Shown here in pieces: positions 27,155 through 36,094 of a stretch of 44,009 nt of DNA. Both the position numbers and the translations under genes were made by a program. A model generated the notes under the pieces. It searched no databases and had not been told where the DNA came from. It saw nothing but the letters and a program-made list of their open reading frames with translations. Positions within the stretch are counted from its first letter, which is position 1, and every line of letters starts with the position of its first letter. This DNA is from an uncultured Paracoccaceae bacterium. Its GTDB lineage: Bacteria; Pseudomonadota; Alphaproteobacteria; Rhodobacterales; Rhodobacteraceae. The DNA lies in contig CAKZRP010000069.1 in NCBI GenBank assembly GCA_937146765.1, positions 1 to 44,009 of the forward strand, written 5' to 3'.

Positions 27155-29008
27155 ATGCGTCCAGACGTCACCAAGTCAATCTTGATCGGGGGTTTTGCCC
27201 TGTTGATTGCCAGCTTCTCCCTCGGCCTCGCCTGGCCCGATTGGAGATGGGTGAGTTATCCGGCACATGCCGGCCTTGAAGCGCTGGGAACCCTCTCCGC
27301 CCTCGCCATCACCGGCTTTATCCTGATCCTGCTGCGCAATCAGGAGATACCCGGTTGCTATGCCTGGCTTGCCGCAGGGTTGGCAGCAATGGGGCTCCTT
27401 GATGGGCTACATGCGTTGCTTCAGGCGGGAACGGCCTTTGTCTGGACCCATTGCCTTGCCAATGCTGTCGGCGGATTGCTCTTTGCCTGCCTGTGGTTGC
27501 CGGAGCGAAAGACCCGGAGCGCGCGATTTGCCCCTCTGGTCATCGGTTCCAGCGCAGCGCTGGCCGTGGCACTTGGCTGCCTCTCCATCGCCTATGAAGC
27601 CCATTTGCCAAAGATGTTGGAAAACGGCGAATACACGGCTCTGGCCACCGCGATGAACCTGATAGGCGGCGCCGGGTTCCTGGCCGCCACGATCCACATC
27701 CTGCGCGATGGCTCTCAGATCAGCCAGCTGGAGCGTCTGGTCTTTGCCACTCATGCCAGCCTGTTTGCAATTGCCGGAATGCTGTTTGAGCTCTCGACCC
27801 TCTGGGATCCGACCTGGTGGCTCTGGCATGTCATGCGCAGTTGCGCCTATCTCGTCGCGTTTCAGTATTTTTTCAATCTCTTCCATCGCCAGATCCTGAC
27901 GCTGAAAGCCACGGAAGATCGGTTGCGACATGCGCTCGACACGGTCTTTGACACCACGACTGAAGGTGTGCTGTTCGTCGATCACGCAGGACAGATCGTC
28001 AACCTCAACCCGGCTGCGCGAATTATGTTCCGCCTGGAGGGCGAGGTGCCCACGGGGTTGCGCTTGCGCGACTATCTCACGGACCCGGCCACCCTGCCCA
28101 ATGTCGACGCGGCGCTGAGCGGTCACAATCTCCTCGGCCTGCGGCGCGATGGCACCGTCTTTCAGGCCGAGACCTCGCAAACCCTGTTACGTCCGGGTGG
28201 TCCCTTTTCCCGCCTGGTCGCGGTGCGCGACATTTCCGAGCGCAAGGAGGCGGAACGGCGCGTCCTGCAATTGGTGAGCGAGCTGCGCAATTCCAAGGCA
28301 GAGCTGGAGCGTTCCAACGCGGAACTCGATACCTTTGCCTATGTGGCGTCACATGACCTGCGCTCGCCCCTGCGCACGATCCAGAATGCTGTCCTCTGGC
28401 TCGAGGAAGACCTGACCGAACATTTCACCGAAGACACCCGTGAAACCATGGACATCATCCTGCGGCGCACCCGCCGCATGGAGCATCTGTTGGAAGACCT
28501 CCTGCTGCATTCTCGCATCGGGCGGGGCGAAGTGGATCAGGATATCATTCCTGGGGGCGAACTGGTCCAGATGATCCATGAATTGGCGCCGGAACGCGAA
28601 GGCTTCAGGATTTGCGCGGACAGTGGTTTCGACCGGATCCTGGTGCAGAAGATTCCGCTGTTGCACATTCTTCTCAGCCTTGTGGACAATGCGATCAAAC
28701 ATCACGACGGCACTTCCGGTTCGGTGTTCCTTGCAGCGGCGGAAACCGCGGACTCCCTTGTCTTCACGGTGACCGACGATGGCCCCGGGATCGCCAGAAA
28801 GTACCAGGATCGCATCTTTGAACTCTTCACCACGCTTCAGCCGCGTGACAAGGTCGAAGGCAGCGGCATGGGGCTGGCGATCGCGCGCAAATATGCCTCG
28901 GTGTCCGGCGGCACGATCAGCGTGTTCTCCGATGGCCGCGGCTGCCGCTTTACCGTCATCTGGCCGAAACCGACCTCCGCAGCCACCCCGGTCGAACGGA
29001 GAGCGTAG
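27155..29008 (+). CDS. Membrane-bound sensor histidine kinase with PAS domain
   Basis: A 617-residue kinase. About seven transmembrane helices fill residues 5-250, an integral sensory module with small loops. A PAS domain follows (ALDTVFDTTTEGVLFVDHAG near 265, ending VAVRDISERKEAERR). The dimerisation domain has the phospho-acceptor His400 in FAYVASHDLRSPLRTIQ, and the ATPase domain shows LVDNAIKHH, DDGPGI and GSGMGLAIARKY. All boxes are intact. The ATG at 27155 gives a short cytoplasmic leader. No response regulator is adjacent, so the kinase is an orphan; a GGDEF-EAL gene follows on the same strand after about 115 bases. Confidence 0.88.
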   Translation: MRPDVTKSILIGGFALLIASFSLGLAWPDWRWVSYPAHAGLEALGTLSALAITGFILILLRNQEIPGCYAWLAAGLAAMGLLDGLHALLQAGTAFVWTHCLANAVGGLLFACLWLPERKTRSARFAPLVIGSSAALAVALGCLSIAYEAHLPKMLENGEYTALATAMNLIGGAGFLAATIHILRDGSQISQLERLVFATHASLFAIAGMLFELSTLWDPTWWLWHVMRSCAYLVAFQYFFNLFHRQILTLKATEDRLRHALDTVFDTTTEGVLFVDHAGQIVNLNPAARIMFRLEGEVPTGLRLRDYLTDPATLPNVDAALSGHNLLGLRRDGTVFQAETSQTLLRPGGPFSRLVAVRDISERKEAERRVLQLVSELRNSKAELERSNAELDTFAYVASHDLRSPLRTIQNAVLWLEEDLTEHFTEDTRETMDIILRRTRRMEHLLEDLLLHSRIGRGEVDQDIIPGGELVQMIHELAPEREGFRICADSGFDRILVQKIPLLHILLSLVDNAIKHHDGTSGSVFLAAAETADSLVFTVTDDGPGIARKYQDRIFELFTTLQPRDKVEGSGMGLAIARKYASVSGGTISVFSDGRGCRFTVIWPKPTSAATPVERRA

Positions 29009-29124
29009 GTCAAGCCCCGCTCTGGCAGGACCCAACCTGACGTTTCGGGCACGTCGCGAAAAACAACCCTTAGTTGACAGACTTCCTGACCCTGCTACTC
29101 TTCAGTCATGCGCAGGAGGGTCCA

Positions 29125-31197
29125 ATGCGGATCAGGAAGACGCAGGCTCAGGGACTGAAGAAACGGCTTCTCCGTCACCGGAAGCGTGCGGCCTTGGGTC
29201 TTGCGTTTTCTCCACTGGCACTTGCCTGCAGCCTCGTGCGCCCCCTTCGCGCCGACCTCCCGACGGGCGAAAACGGTGCCTTCCCCCCGGACCTGGATGG
29301 TGCCGCCCGCCTGGCGTCCGGCGTGACCGCCCCCCTACATCCCGATCCCGCTCTGCTGGCCTTTTCTGTTCCGCAACCTCTGGGCCTCACGCTCTTGTCC
29401 GTGGCCTGTGGCGCAATGGCCCTTGGGCTGATCCTGACCGAGGTTCTGCGCCGCCTACGCAAGACGCGGGCCACAGCGCCCACGCAAGTCGCCGCAGTTC
29501 GGGCGGTGCCCCTTCCGCCAGGGGGCGACGACAGCATCGCTCTTTTGGACGCAGAGGCCCGCGTCGTTGAGGCCAATGGGCTCTTTCAACGGGAGGCGGG
29601 CCTGTCGCTGGACCAGATCCGTGGCAGACCAATCTGGGCTTTGCACCAAAGGGGATTTGGCAAGGTCTTCTGGGAAACGGTCCTGCAGGAAGCCCGTCAT
29701 TCGGGAAGCTGGTCCGGCGAGACGCGCACCCTTGGTGATCTCAGGCATACCGCCGCCAAAGGGCTGAGCGTGACGCTGACGGCGAGCCCCGATGACCAGC
29801 TGATATTCGAGTTTCGTTCACGGCGGCATCCGGGCGCGGAGCGGGCCTTGACTGACACGGCATCTGCCACCGGACGCGGACCCGCCGAGGTGCTTGCCAG
29901 CCTTCCCAGCCGACGCGCCATGCGCCTGCGGGTCGAGCAGGCCATCCACCGCGCGGCCCGCGATCAGAGCGCTTTTGCGTTGATGGTTATCGACCTCGAC
30001 CGATTTCGCGACATCAATTCGATCTTCGGCGACGATATCGGAGATCGGATCCTTGAACGTCTCGCCGTTGCGCTGCGCGCGGTCACCCAGCCCGGGATCA
30101 CTGTTGGACGTATCGGCGGCGATGAGTTCATTCTGTTGGTCGAGGACACCACCGGGGTAGAGCGGCTGAATGACGTAGCAGAAGGGATTTTTGCTGCCCT
30201 CGGGGACGAAGTCGTCGTGGACGGAATGACCTGCCGTCTGAGTGCCAGCATCGGCATAGCGCAATTTCCAAAAGATGGCCGCAGCCAGCGCGATCTGATG
30301 CAATCCGCAGGCGTAGCGCTCTGCCATGCCAAGGAACGTGGTCGCGGCCAGATTTGCTATTTCGCGGAAAGCCTCGAACACCGCTCGGAAGAGAGCCTGC
30401 AGATGGAAGCCGATCTGCGGCGGGCCATCTCGCAGGGCGAGCTCTTGATGCATTACCAACCCCAGGTCGATCTGCGCACCGGACAATGCGTCGGAGCCGA
30501 AGCCCTGCTGAGATGGCAGCATCCCCAAAAGGGCCTCCTGCTGCCGGCCGGCTTCGTGCCGCTGGCCCTGGACAGCGGATTGACCACAGCCATAGACCGC
30601 TTTGTCCTTCGGGAGGTCTGCCGTCAGATCGGTCGCTGGAAGGACGCAGGACTGCATCCGCCTCGGATCTCCATCAACATGTCCGCCCTGTCGCTGCTCG
30701 CCACCGATTTTGCGACCGATCTGCGTCGCCATGCCGCTGAAGCGGGCGTCGAAATGACCGATCTGGAGATCGAAGTGCTGGAAAGCAGCCTGTTTCCCCG
30801 CATGACCAATATCGACACGATGATCGAGGACCTGCGAACGCTGGGGTTGCGGCTGGCCATTGACGACTTCGGCACCGGGTACTCCTCGCTCGCCCTGCTC
30901 AAGGATCTGCCGATCGATCGCATCAAACTCGACCGCCGCTTCATCAAGAACCTGCCGCGAGACATCAAGGATGACCGGATCGTTGCCGCCGTGGTCGCCA
31001 TGGGCAAGAGCCTTGGCATCAGCGTGATCGCGGAAGGGGTGGAAACCGCCGAGCAGCGCCAACGGCTGCTGACTCTCGGCTGCACCGAAGCCCAAGGCTT
31101 CCTGTTCAGTCGCCCGATTGCCCCGGAGAATTTCGCCAGAGACTGGATGACAGGGGAGTCCGAGGGCCTCCGCCGCGACACCGCCGAGTTGGGCTGA
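29125..31197 (+). CDS. GGDEF-EAL cyclic-di-GMP turnover protein
   Basis: A 690-residue bifunctional candidate. The N-terminus has one or two hydrophobic segments (about residues 20-38 and 90-110), then a PAS-like region. The diguanylate cyclase domain has the intact GGDEF motif at residues 331-335, but no RxxD inhibitory site precedes it. The phosphodiesterase domain has the intact EAL motif at 459-461 and DDFGTGYSSLALLKDLP further on, so breakdown of c-di-GMP is expected and synthesis is possible. The ATG at 29125 follows CAGGAGGGTCCA. It lies downstream of the orphan kinase on the same strand. Confidence 0.92.
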   Translation: MRIRKTQAQGLKKRLLRHRKRAALGLAFSPLALACSLVRPLRADLPTGENGAFPPDLDGAARLASGVTAPLHPDPALLAFSVPQPLGLTLLSVACGAMALGLILTEVLRRLRKTRATAPTQVAAVRAVPLPPGGDDSIALLDAEARVVEANGLFQREAGLSLDQIRGRPIWALHQRGFGKVFWETVLQEARHSGSWSGETRTLGDLRHTAAKGLSVTLTASPDDQLIFEFRSRRHPGAERALTDTASATGRGPAEVLASLPSRRAMRLRVEQAIHRAARDQSAFALMVIDLDRFRDINSIFGDDIGDRILERLAVALRAVTQPGITVGRIGGDEFILLVEDTTGVERLNDVAEGIFAALGDEVVVDGMTCRLSASIGIAQFPKDGRSQRDLMQSAGVALCHAKERGRGQICYFAESLEHRSEESLQMEADLRRAISQGELLMHYQPQVDLRTGQCVGAEALLRWQHPQKGLLLPAGFVPLALDSGLTTAIDRFVLREVCRQIGRWKDAGLHPPRISINMSALSLLATDFATDLRRHAAEAGVEMTDLEIEVLESSLFPRMTNIDTMIEDLRTLGLRLAIDDFGTGYSSLALLKDLPIDRIKLDRRFIKNLPRDIKDDRIVAAVVAMGKSLGISVIAEGVETAEQRQRLLTLGCTEAQGFLFSRPIAPENFARDWMTGESEGLRRDTAELG

Positions 31198-31409
31198 GCG
31201 ATCCGGCAGTGAGATTATCGCAAAAGAGCCGCCTCTCCACCGTTGATAGTTACAAAAGCACCTAATAGCCCTGAGCGCGGGAGGGACCTGAACGGCCCCC
31301 GGGACTCCAGAATGTGCGGCGCGCAAAAAACGGGCGCGACATTAGGATGCCATGGGGTAAGGTTGGTTTGGAGGAGCCGTAGAGGTCCCCGGTCACAGGG
31401 AGGAAACGC

Positions 31410-32456
31410 ATGACCACTCGCAGAAAGATTCTTGGCGCAGCCACCGCACTCGCCTTTGCCGCCGTGGGGGGGCTTCCCGCCGCGGCGCAGGAGGTGACGC
31501 TGAAGCTGCACCAGTTCCTGCCGGCACAGGCAAATGTCCCCAAGCTGGTCTTGGACGTCTGGGCCGACAAGGTCGAGGAAGCCTCGGGCAATCGTATCAA
31601 GATCGACCGTTACCCATCGATGCAACTGGGGGGCAAGCCGCCAGAGCTGATTGACCAGGCCAAGGATGGCGTGGCGGATATCGTCTGGACCGTGGTCGGC
31701 TACACGCCCGGCCGCTTCCCCTCGACCGAAGTGTTCGAACTGCCCTTCATGATGACCAACGCCCGCGCGGTCAGCCATGCCTATTGGGACATGATGGAGG
31801 CGCACTGGCTGGACACCGAGTTCAAGGATTACAAAATCCTCGCCGGATGGGTCCATGGCCCCGGCCTGATCCACAGCGCCGATCCGGTTGAGTCGCCGGA
31901 AGATCTGGAAGGCATGAAGATCCGCGGCGGCTCACGCTCGGTCAACTCTCTCTTGACTGAACTGGGCGCGACACCGGTGGGAATGCCGGTGCCCTCGATT
32001 CCGGAGTCCCTCTCCAAGGGCGTGATCGACGGCACCACCATTCCATGGGAAGTGACCACCTCGCTCAAGGTACCGGAACTGGTGGAGAACCATACGGAAT
32101 TCGCCGGTCGCGCGCTTTACACGCTGCCCTTTGTGCTGGCGATGAACAAAGAAAAATACGACAGCCTGCCGGACGACCTGAAAAAGGCGATCGACGACAA
32201 CTCCGGGTTGGACATGTCGGTTTTTGCCGGTGGCACGATGGCCGATGCGGATCTGCCAGCGCGGCAGGCCGCAATGGACAACGGCAACACCATCATCGAG
32301 TTGACCGCCGAGCAGACGGCAGTGTGGCGGGAAAGGTCGCAGCCGATCTACGATCAATGGCTGGCCGAAATGAAGGAACGTGGCATTGACGGGCAAGCGC
32401 TTCTGGATGAGGCGACCCAGCTGATCGACAAATACACGCCGCAATACGAGAACTGA
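31410..32456 (+). CDS. TRAP transporter substrate-binding protein (DctP family)
   Basis: Periplasmic solute receptor of 348 residues. The N-terminal TRRKILGAATALAFAAV looks like a Tat-compatible signal, with cleavage near AAAQ. The mature protein shows VTLKLHQFLPAQANVPK and the family signature DLEGMKIRGGSRSVNSLLTELG near residue 165, where the conserved Arg binds the substrate carboxylate. Substrate identity is unknown. A strong ribosome site (CAGGGAGGAAACGC) precedes the start. A hairpin separates it from the two membrane subunit genes, which often gives the receptor higher expression. Confidence 0.94.
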   Translation: MTTRRKILGAATALAFAAVGGLPAAAQEVTLKLHQFLPAQANVPKLVLDVWADKVEEASGNRIKIDRYPSMQLGGKPPELIDQAKDGVADIVWTVVGYTPGRFPSTEVFELPFMMTNARAVSHAYWDMMEAHWLDTEFKDYKILAGWVHGPGLIHSADPVESPEDLEGMKIRGGSRSVNSLLTELGATPVGMPVPSIPESLSKGVIDGTTIPWEVTTSLKVPELVENHTEFAGRALYTLPFVLAMNKEKYDSLPDDLKKAIDDNSGLDMSVFAGGTMADADLPARQAAMDNGNTIIELTAEQTAVWRERSQPIYDQWLAEMKERGIDGQALLDEATQLIDKYTPQYEN

Positions 32457-32473
32457 GCCGCAAGGATCAGGAC

Positions 32474-32504
32474 GGGGCCCGCCTTGCCACGTGCAGCGGG
32501 CCCC
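32474..32504 (+). other. Intercistronic hairpin between dctP- and dctQ-type genes
   Basis: GGGGCCCGC pairs with GCGGGCCCC around a 13-base loop, 18 bases after the receptor gene stop. No T-run follows. It probably protects or attenuates the transcript so that the receptor is made in excess of the membrane subunits. Confidence 0.55.
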
Positions 32505-32568
32505 CTCGCTTGCCATCACCCTCCTGTGGGGCGGGGCAAGGATCTTTCACACGTTAAAGGTGGGCAAG

Positions 32569-33150
32569 ATGCACAACCTGATGAAGGGGCTTGCGCGGAT
32601 CATGGCGATGATCGGTGGCGCGGCCCTGTCCTTCCTGATCCTGATGACCTGCGCGTCGATTGTCGGCCGCCTTCTGAACGGTCTCTTCCACGCGGAGTGG
32701 ACGCGGGCGATCTCGCCCGACTTCGCCGCCTGGATGGCCAGCCATGTGGGACCGGTGAACGGGGATTTCGAACTGGTGGAGGCGGGAGTCGCCTTTGCCA
32801 TATTCTCCTTCATACCTCTGTGCCAGATCACCGCCGGTCATGCGGCCGTGGATGTCTTTGCCAATGGGTTCTCCGCGCGGGCAAACAGGATCCTGCGCAT
32901 GGCGACCGAAGTCGTCTTTGCGCTGGTGCTGGTGCTGATCGCCTGGCGGCTGGCCGCCGGGACGGTGAGCAAGTTCGAAAACGGAGAGACCTCCTTCCTG
33001 CTGCAGTTTCCGGTCTGGTGGGCCTATGCTGCCAGCCTCTTCTCGGCGGTGGTGGCTGCCATCGTCGGCCTCTACATGGCCGCCATCCGAATTTACGAAG
33101 CCGTAAGCGGCCAGATCCTGATCTGGGACGGCGTTGAGGTACAGCAATGA
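32569..33150 (+). CDS. TRAP transporter small membrane subunit (DctQ family)
   Basis: A 193-residue inner-membrane protein with four helices, at about residues 10-32, 70-85, 105-125 and 145-165. The loop between the first and second helices is extended by roughly 30 residues (from AEWTRAISPDFAAWM to HVGPVNGDFELVE). The start at 32569 follows AAAGGTGGGCAAG. Its stop overlaps the DctM start (ATGA-type coupling). Together with the large subunit it forms the permease. Confidence 0.9.
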   Translation: MHNLMKGLARIMAMIGGAALSFLILMTCASIVGRLLNGLFHAEWTRAISPDFAAWMASHVGPVNGDFELVEAGVAFAIFSFIPLCQITAGHAAVDVFANGFSARANRILRMATEVVFALVLVLIAWRLAAGTVSKFENGETSFLLQFPVWWAYAASLFSAVVAAIVGLYMAAIRIYEAVSGQILIWDGVEVQQ

Positions 33151-34652
33151 GCGCACTCGAAATCGGCATCTGGTCCTTTCCCGTTCTGATGGGGCTGATC
33201 TTCCTCAGGGTGCCAATCGGCCTTGCCATGTTTCTCGTCGGCCTCGGCGGGTTGGTTCTGGTCACCGGCGACACCGTGGTGGCCTTCGGACGACTGAAGA
33301 ACGAGACCTATTCGACCTTTTCCTCCTACTCGCTGTCGATTATCCCGATGTTCTTCCTGATGGGACAGTTCGCGACGCTGGGGGGCATGTCTTCAGCCCT
33401 GTTCAAGGCTGCCGAGGGATTCATCGGCCATCGCAGGGGCGGCGTCGCCATGGCCGCCATCGGTGCCTGTGCAGGGTTTGGCGCCATTTGCGGCTCTTCG
33501 CTGGCAACCGCAGCCACCATGGGGCGTGTCGCCTTGCCGGAACTCAGGAACTACGGCTATGCCAGCGGGTTTTCCACCGCAACCCTGGCCGCAGGCGGCA
33601 CCCTGGGCATCCTGATCCCGCCTTCCGTGGTCTTGGTGATCTATGCGATCCTGACCGAGCAGAATATCGCCAAGCTGTTTCTCGCGGCCTTTGTCCCCGG
33701 CCTTCTGGCTGCCTTCGGCTATATCCTTGTGATTTCGGTCTATGTCCGCCTCTATCCGGACAGCGCCGGCACCCGCCCAGCGATCCCCTGGGCGGAACGG
33801 CTGTCCCTGCTGGTCGCCGTCTGGCCTGTGCTGCTGGTTTTTGGCCTCGTCGTGGGCGGCATCTATGCCGGCTGGTTCACCCCGACGGAGGGCGCTGCAG
33901 TTGGCGCGCTCGGCACCGGTCTCATCGCGTTGGCCAATAGAGGCCTCACGCGGGCAACGCTCACGGACAGCTTTCTGATTACCGCACGCTCAACCGCGAT
34001 GATCTTCTTCATCGTGCTGGGGGCAGGTTTCTACAACGGCTTCCTCGCCCTCACCCAGGTGCCGCAGGAACTGGCCAGTTTCGTGGTTGCCCAAGGGTTC
34101 AGCCCCTGGATGGTGCTGGCGCTGATCCTGGTCTTCTACCTGCTCCTCGGCTGCCTGATGGACAGCCTGTCGATGATCCTCCTGACCATTCCGATCTTCT
34201 ACCCGGTGATCTCGGCCATGGACTTCGGCCTCGTCTCCCTGCCCGCGATGCAAGCGGAAGCAGCAATGGACGTGCTGCGTGCCGGTGTCCCGGAGGGCAT
34301 GGGGCCCGAGATGCTCGCCTCCATTCAGGACGCGATTGCCAACGGCATGGAACTGAGCCGCGACCAGATGAAGGAGCTCGGAATTCGGGTGACCAAGGCC
34401 ATGGCGAACCGGCTCGAAACCGAATATGTCGCCATCTGGTTCGGGATCCTGACCCTGATCGTGGTCGAGGTCGGCCTGATTACCCCGCCAGTGGGGATGA
34501 ATCTCTTCGTCATCAATGCGATGGATCCCAAATCCCGCATGGTCGACACCTACAAGGCAGTGATGTTCTTCGTAGCCTCGGATCTGATCCGGGTGAGCAT
34601 CCTGGTGCTTTTCCCCGTCATAACCCTCTTGCCGCTGATGCTGCTCTACTGA
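33147..34652 (+). CDS. TRAP transporter large permease subunit (DctM family)
   Basis: A 501-residue inner-membrane permease that uses the sodium or proton gradient to import the substrate delivered by the receptor. About twelve hydrophobic segments are visible. Conserved features include GGTLGILIPPSVVLVIYAIL near residue 150 and VEVGLITPPVGMNLFVINAM near residue 445. It is about 65 residues longer than the usual 430-440, owing to a charged insertion around residues 355-420 (from LPAMQAEAAMDVLRAGVPEG to KAMANRLETEY) in one loop. It ends just before a bidirectional terminator. Confidence 0.93.
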   Translation: MSALEIGIWSFPVLMGLIFLRVPIGLAMFLVGLGGLVLVTGDTVVAFGRLKNETYSTFSSYSLSIIPMFFLMGQFATLGGMSSALFKAAEGFIGHRRGGVAMAAIGACAGFGAICGSSLATAATMGRVALPELRNYGYASGFSTATLAAGGTLGILIPPSVVLVIYAILTEQNIAKLFLAAFVPGLLAAFGYILVISVYVRLYPDSAGTRPAIPWAERLSLLVAVWPVLLVFGLVVGGIYAGWFTPTEGAAVGALGTGLIALANRGLTRATLTDSFLITARSTAMIFFIVLGAGFYNGFLALTQVPQELASFVVAQGFSPWMVLALILVFYLLLGCLMDSLSMILLTIPIFYPVISAMDFGLVSLPAMQAEAAMDVLRAGVPEGMGPEMLASIQDAIANGMELSRDQMKELGIRVTKAMANRLETEYVAIWFGILTLIVVEVGLITPPVGMNLFVINAMDPKSRMVDTYKAVMFFVASDLIRVSILVLFPVITLLPLMLLY

Positions 34653-34671
34653 AGCCGTTTTGGCCCCCCCC

Positions 34672-34707
34672 AAAAAAAGCGGGCCCCATCCGGGGCCCGC
34701 TTTTTTT
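34672..34707. terminator. Bidirectional rho-independent terminator
   Basis: A nine-base perfect stem (GCGGGCCCC with GGGGCCCGC) with an ATCC loop is flanked by seven As on the left and seven Ts on the right. It can therefore stop both the TRAP operon and the convergent LacI-type gene. Confidence 0.95.
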
Positions 34708-34723
34708 GTCCTAGACGATTGGC

Positions 34724-35749
34724 TCAGCGCCGTTTCAACGTATCCCCATAGGAGATCGTCGGCGTCAGGGTAACATTCCGTTCGATCTCCGCGCCCGGGT
34801 TTTCCAGTTGCTCGGCAATGATCTGCGCCGCCTTCATGCCGATCTCCTGCCGGCAGGCATCCATCGTCGCCAATTGCCGCGGCAACCCCTCCAGCAGCTC
34901 CACCCCGTTAAAGCCCGCAAGGCCGATCTGCCCCGGCACGTCGATGCCACGGTCGAGGAGATACAAAAGCCCCCCGGCACCAATCATGTCATTGGAATAA
35001 TAGAGAAAGTCCAATTCCGGAGACCGCTCCAACATGGCCTGCGTCATCTCGCGCCCCTTCGCGAGGGCAGAGCCGCCGGAGTAGAACTCGCGATCCTCGA
35101 TCTCGATCCCCTCCTTGGCGAGCGCCTCAGTAAAGCCCTCGAACCGTTTGCGCGCCCGGTGATCGAGCGGCATCTTGGTTCCCATAAAACCGATCCGGCT
35201 GTAGCCTGCCTTCAGGATCGCCTTGGCCATCTCCCGCCCGGCGCGCCGGTGCGAGATGCCAACCATCGCATCCACCGGCTTGCCATCGGTATCCATGATC
35301 TCCACCACCGGGATGCCCGCCGCGGACAGCATCGCCCGCGCCGGTTCGGTATGCTCAAGCCCGGCGATGATGACCCCCGAGGGCCGCCAGGAGAGCATCT
35401 CGTAGAGAACCTTCTCTTCCTTCTCGGGCTGGTAATCTGTCACCCCGACCACCGGCTGAAGGTCGGTATCCTCAAGGACCCGGTTGATGCCGGTCAGTAC
35501 TTCCGGAAAGACCATGTTCGACAGCGACGGGATGATGACTGCGACAAGGTTCACCCGCTTGGAGGCCAGCGCACCGGCGATCTTATTGGGTACATAGCCA
35601 AGTTCCTTGGCGGCCTCCAACACCTTTTGGCGGGTCTTTTCAGACACATCGCCCCGATTGCGCAGCACCCGGCTGACGGTCATTTCGGAAACCCCAGTGG
35701 CATCAGAAACATCACGAAGGGTCAGCGGGCGCTTGTTGTCGTTGGTCAC
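34724..35749 (-). CDS. LacI/GntR-type transcriptional regulator
   Basis: A 341-residue repressor. The N-terminal helix-turn-helix is LTLRDVSDATGVSEMTVSRV (residues 9-28), followed by the hinge helix (NKIAGALASKR) that inserts into the minor groove. The periplasmic-binding-like effector domain shows LVAVIIPSLSNMVFPEVLTG and a C-terminal IGLAGFNGVELLEG. It resembles gluconate-type regulators (GntR of the LacI family). It converges on the TRAP operon, so control of that transporter is likely but the operator was not recognised. Confidence 0.93.
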   Translation of the reverse strand: MTNDNKRPLTLRDVSDATGVSEMTVSRVLRNRGDVSEKTRQKVLEAAKELGYVPNKIAGALASKRVNLVAVIIPSLSNMVFPEVLTGINRVLEDTDLQPVVGVTDYQPEKEEKVLYEMLSWRPSGVIIAGLEHTEPARAMLSAAGIPVVEIMDTDGKPVDAMVGISHRRAGREMAKAILKAGYSRIGFMGTKMPLDHRARKRFEGFTEALAKEGIEIEDREFYSGGSALAKGREMTQAMLERSPELDFLYYSNDMIGAGGLLYLLDRGIDVPGQIGLAGFNGVELLEGLPRQLATMDACRQEIGMKAAQIIAEQLENPGAEIERNVTLTPTISYGDTLKRR

Positions 35750-35884
35750 GTGCTTGGCCTCATTGGAATGTTATCCGGAGGTTAGCCAGTCCGGCAGGTC
35801 GACACAATGGCTCTTGCGCCGTCCTGAGTGGTCGAAAGCGGCGCTTGTGATCATCCAGCCGATTTGCTAGGCCCAAGGCGGCGT

Positions 35885-35961
35885 GGCCCCGTGGCTCAAC
35901 TGGATAGAGCAGCCCCCTCCTAAGGGGCAGGTTACAGGTTCGAATCCTGTCGGGGTCACCA
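35885..35961 (+). tRNA. tRNA-Arg (anticodon CCT), CCA encoded
   Basis: Cloverleaf reads cleanly. The seven-pair acceptor stem GGCCCCG/CGGGGTC has one G-U pair, the D arm is GCTC/GAGC, and the five-pair anticodon stem GCCCC/GGGGC holds loop CTCCTAA (anticodon CCT). The T arm is ACAGG TTCGAAT CCTGT, and the encoded 3' end is ACCA. It decodes the AGG codon and sits exactly at the start of the accessory region. Confidence 0.96.
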
Positions 35962-36004
35962 ATAATTTCAATTACTGCCAATGAAGCATAAGCTTGCACG
36001 TTTT

Positions 36005-36045
36005 GGCGGTTTTCATGCACACCCCCTGTCAAGGGTTTTTTGTGC
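36005..36045 (+). terminator. Weak terminator after tRNA-Arg
   Basis: CCCT-GTCA-AGGG followed by six Ts lies about 65 bases past the tRNA end. The stem is short, so this is tentative. Confidence 0.4.
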
Positions 36046-36094
36046 TGCTGGACAATGTGGCTCGGTTTTTTGTTGTCGATTAGGCAAGGTCAGG

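Noticed and set aside
29818..31326. Long frame antisense to the GGDEF-EAL gene
   Set aside because: Shadow of a gene with intact GGDEF and EAL motifs.
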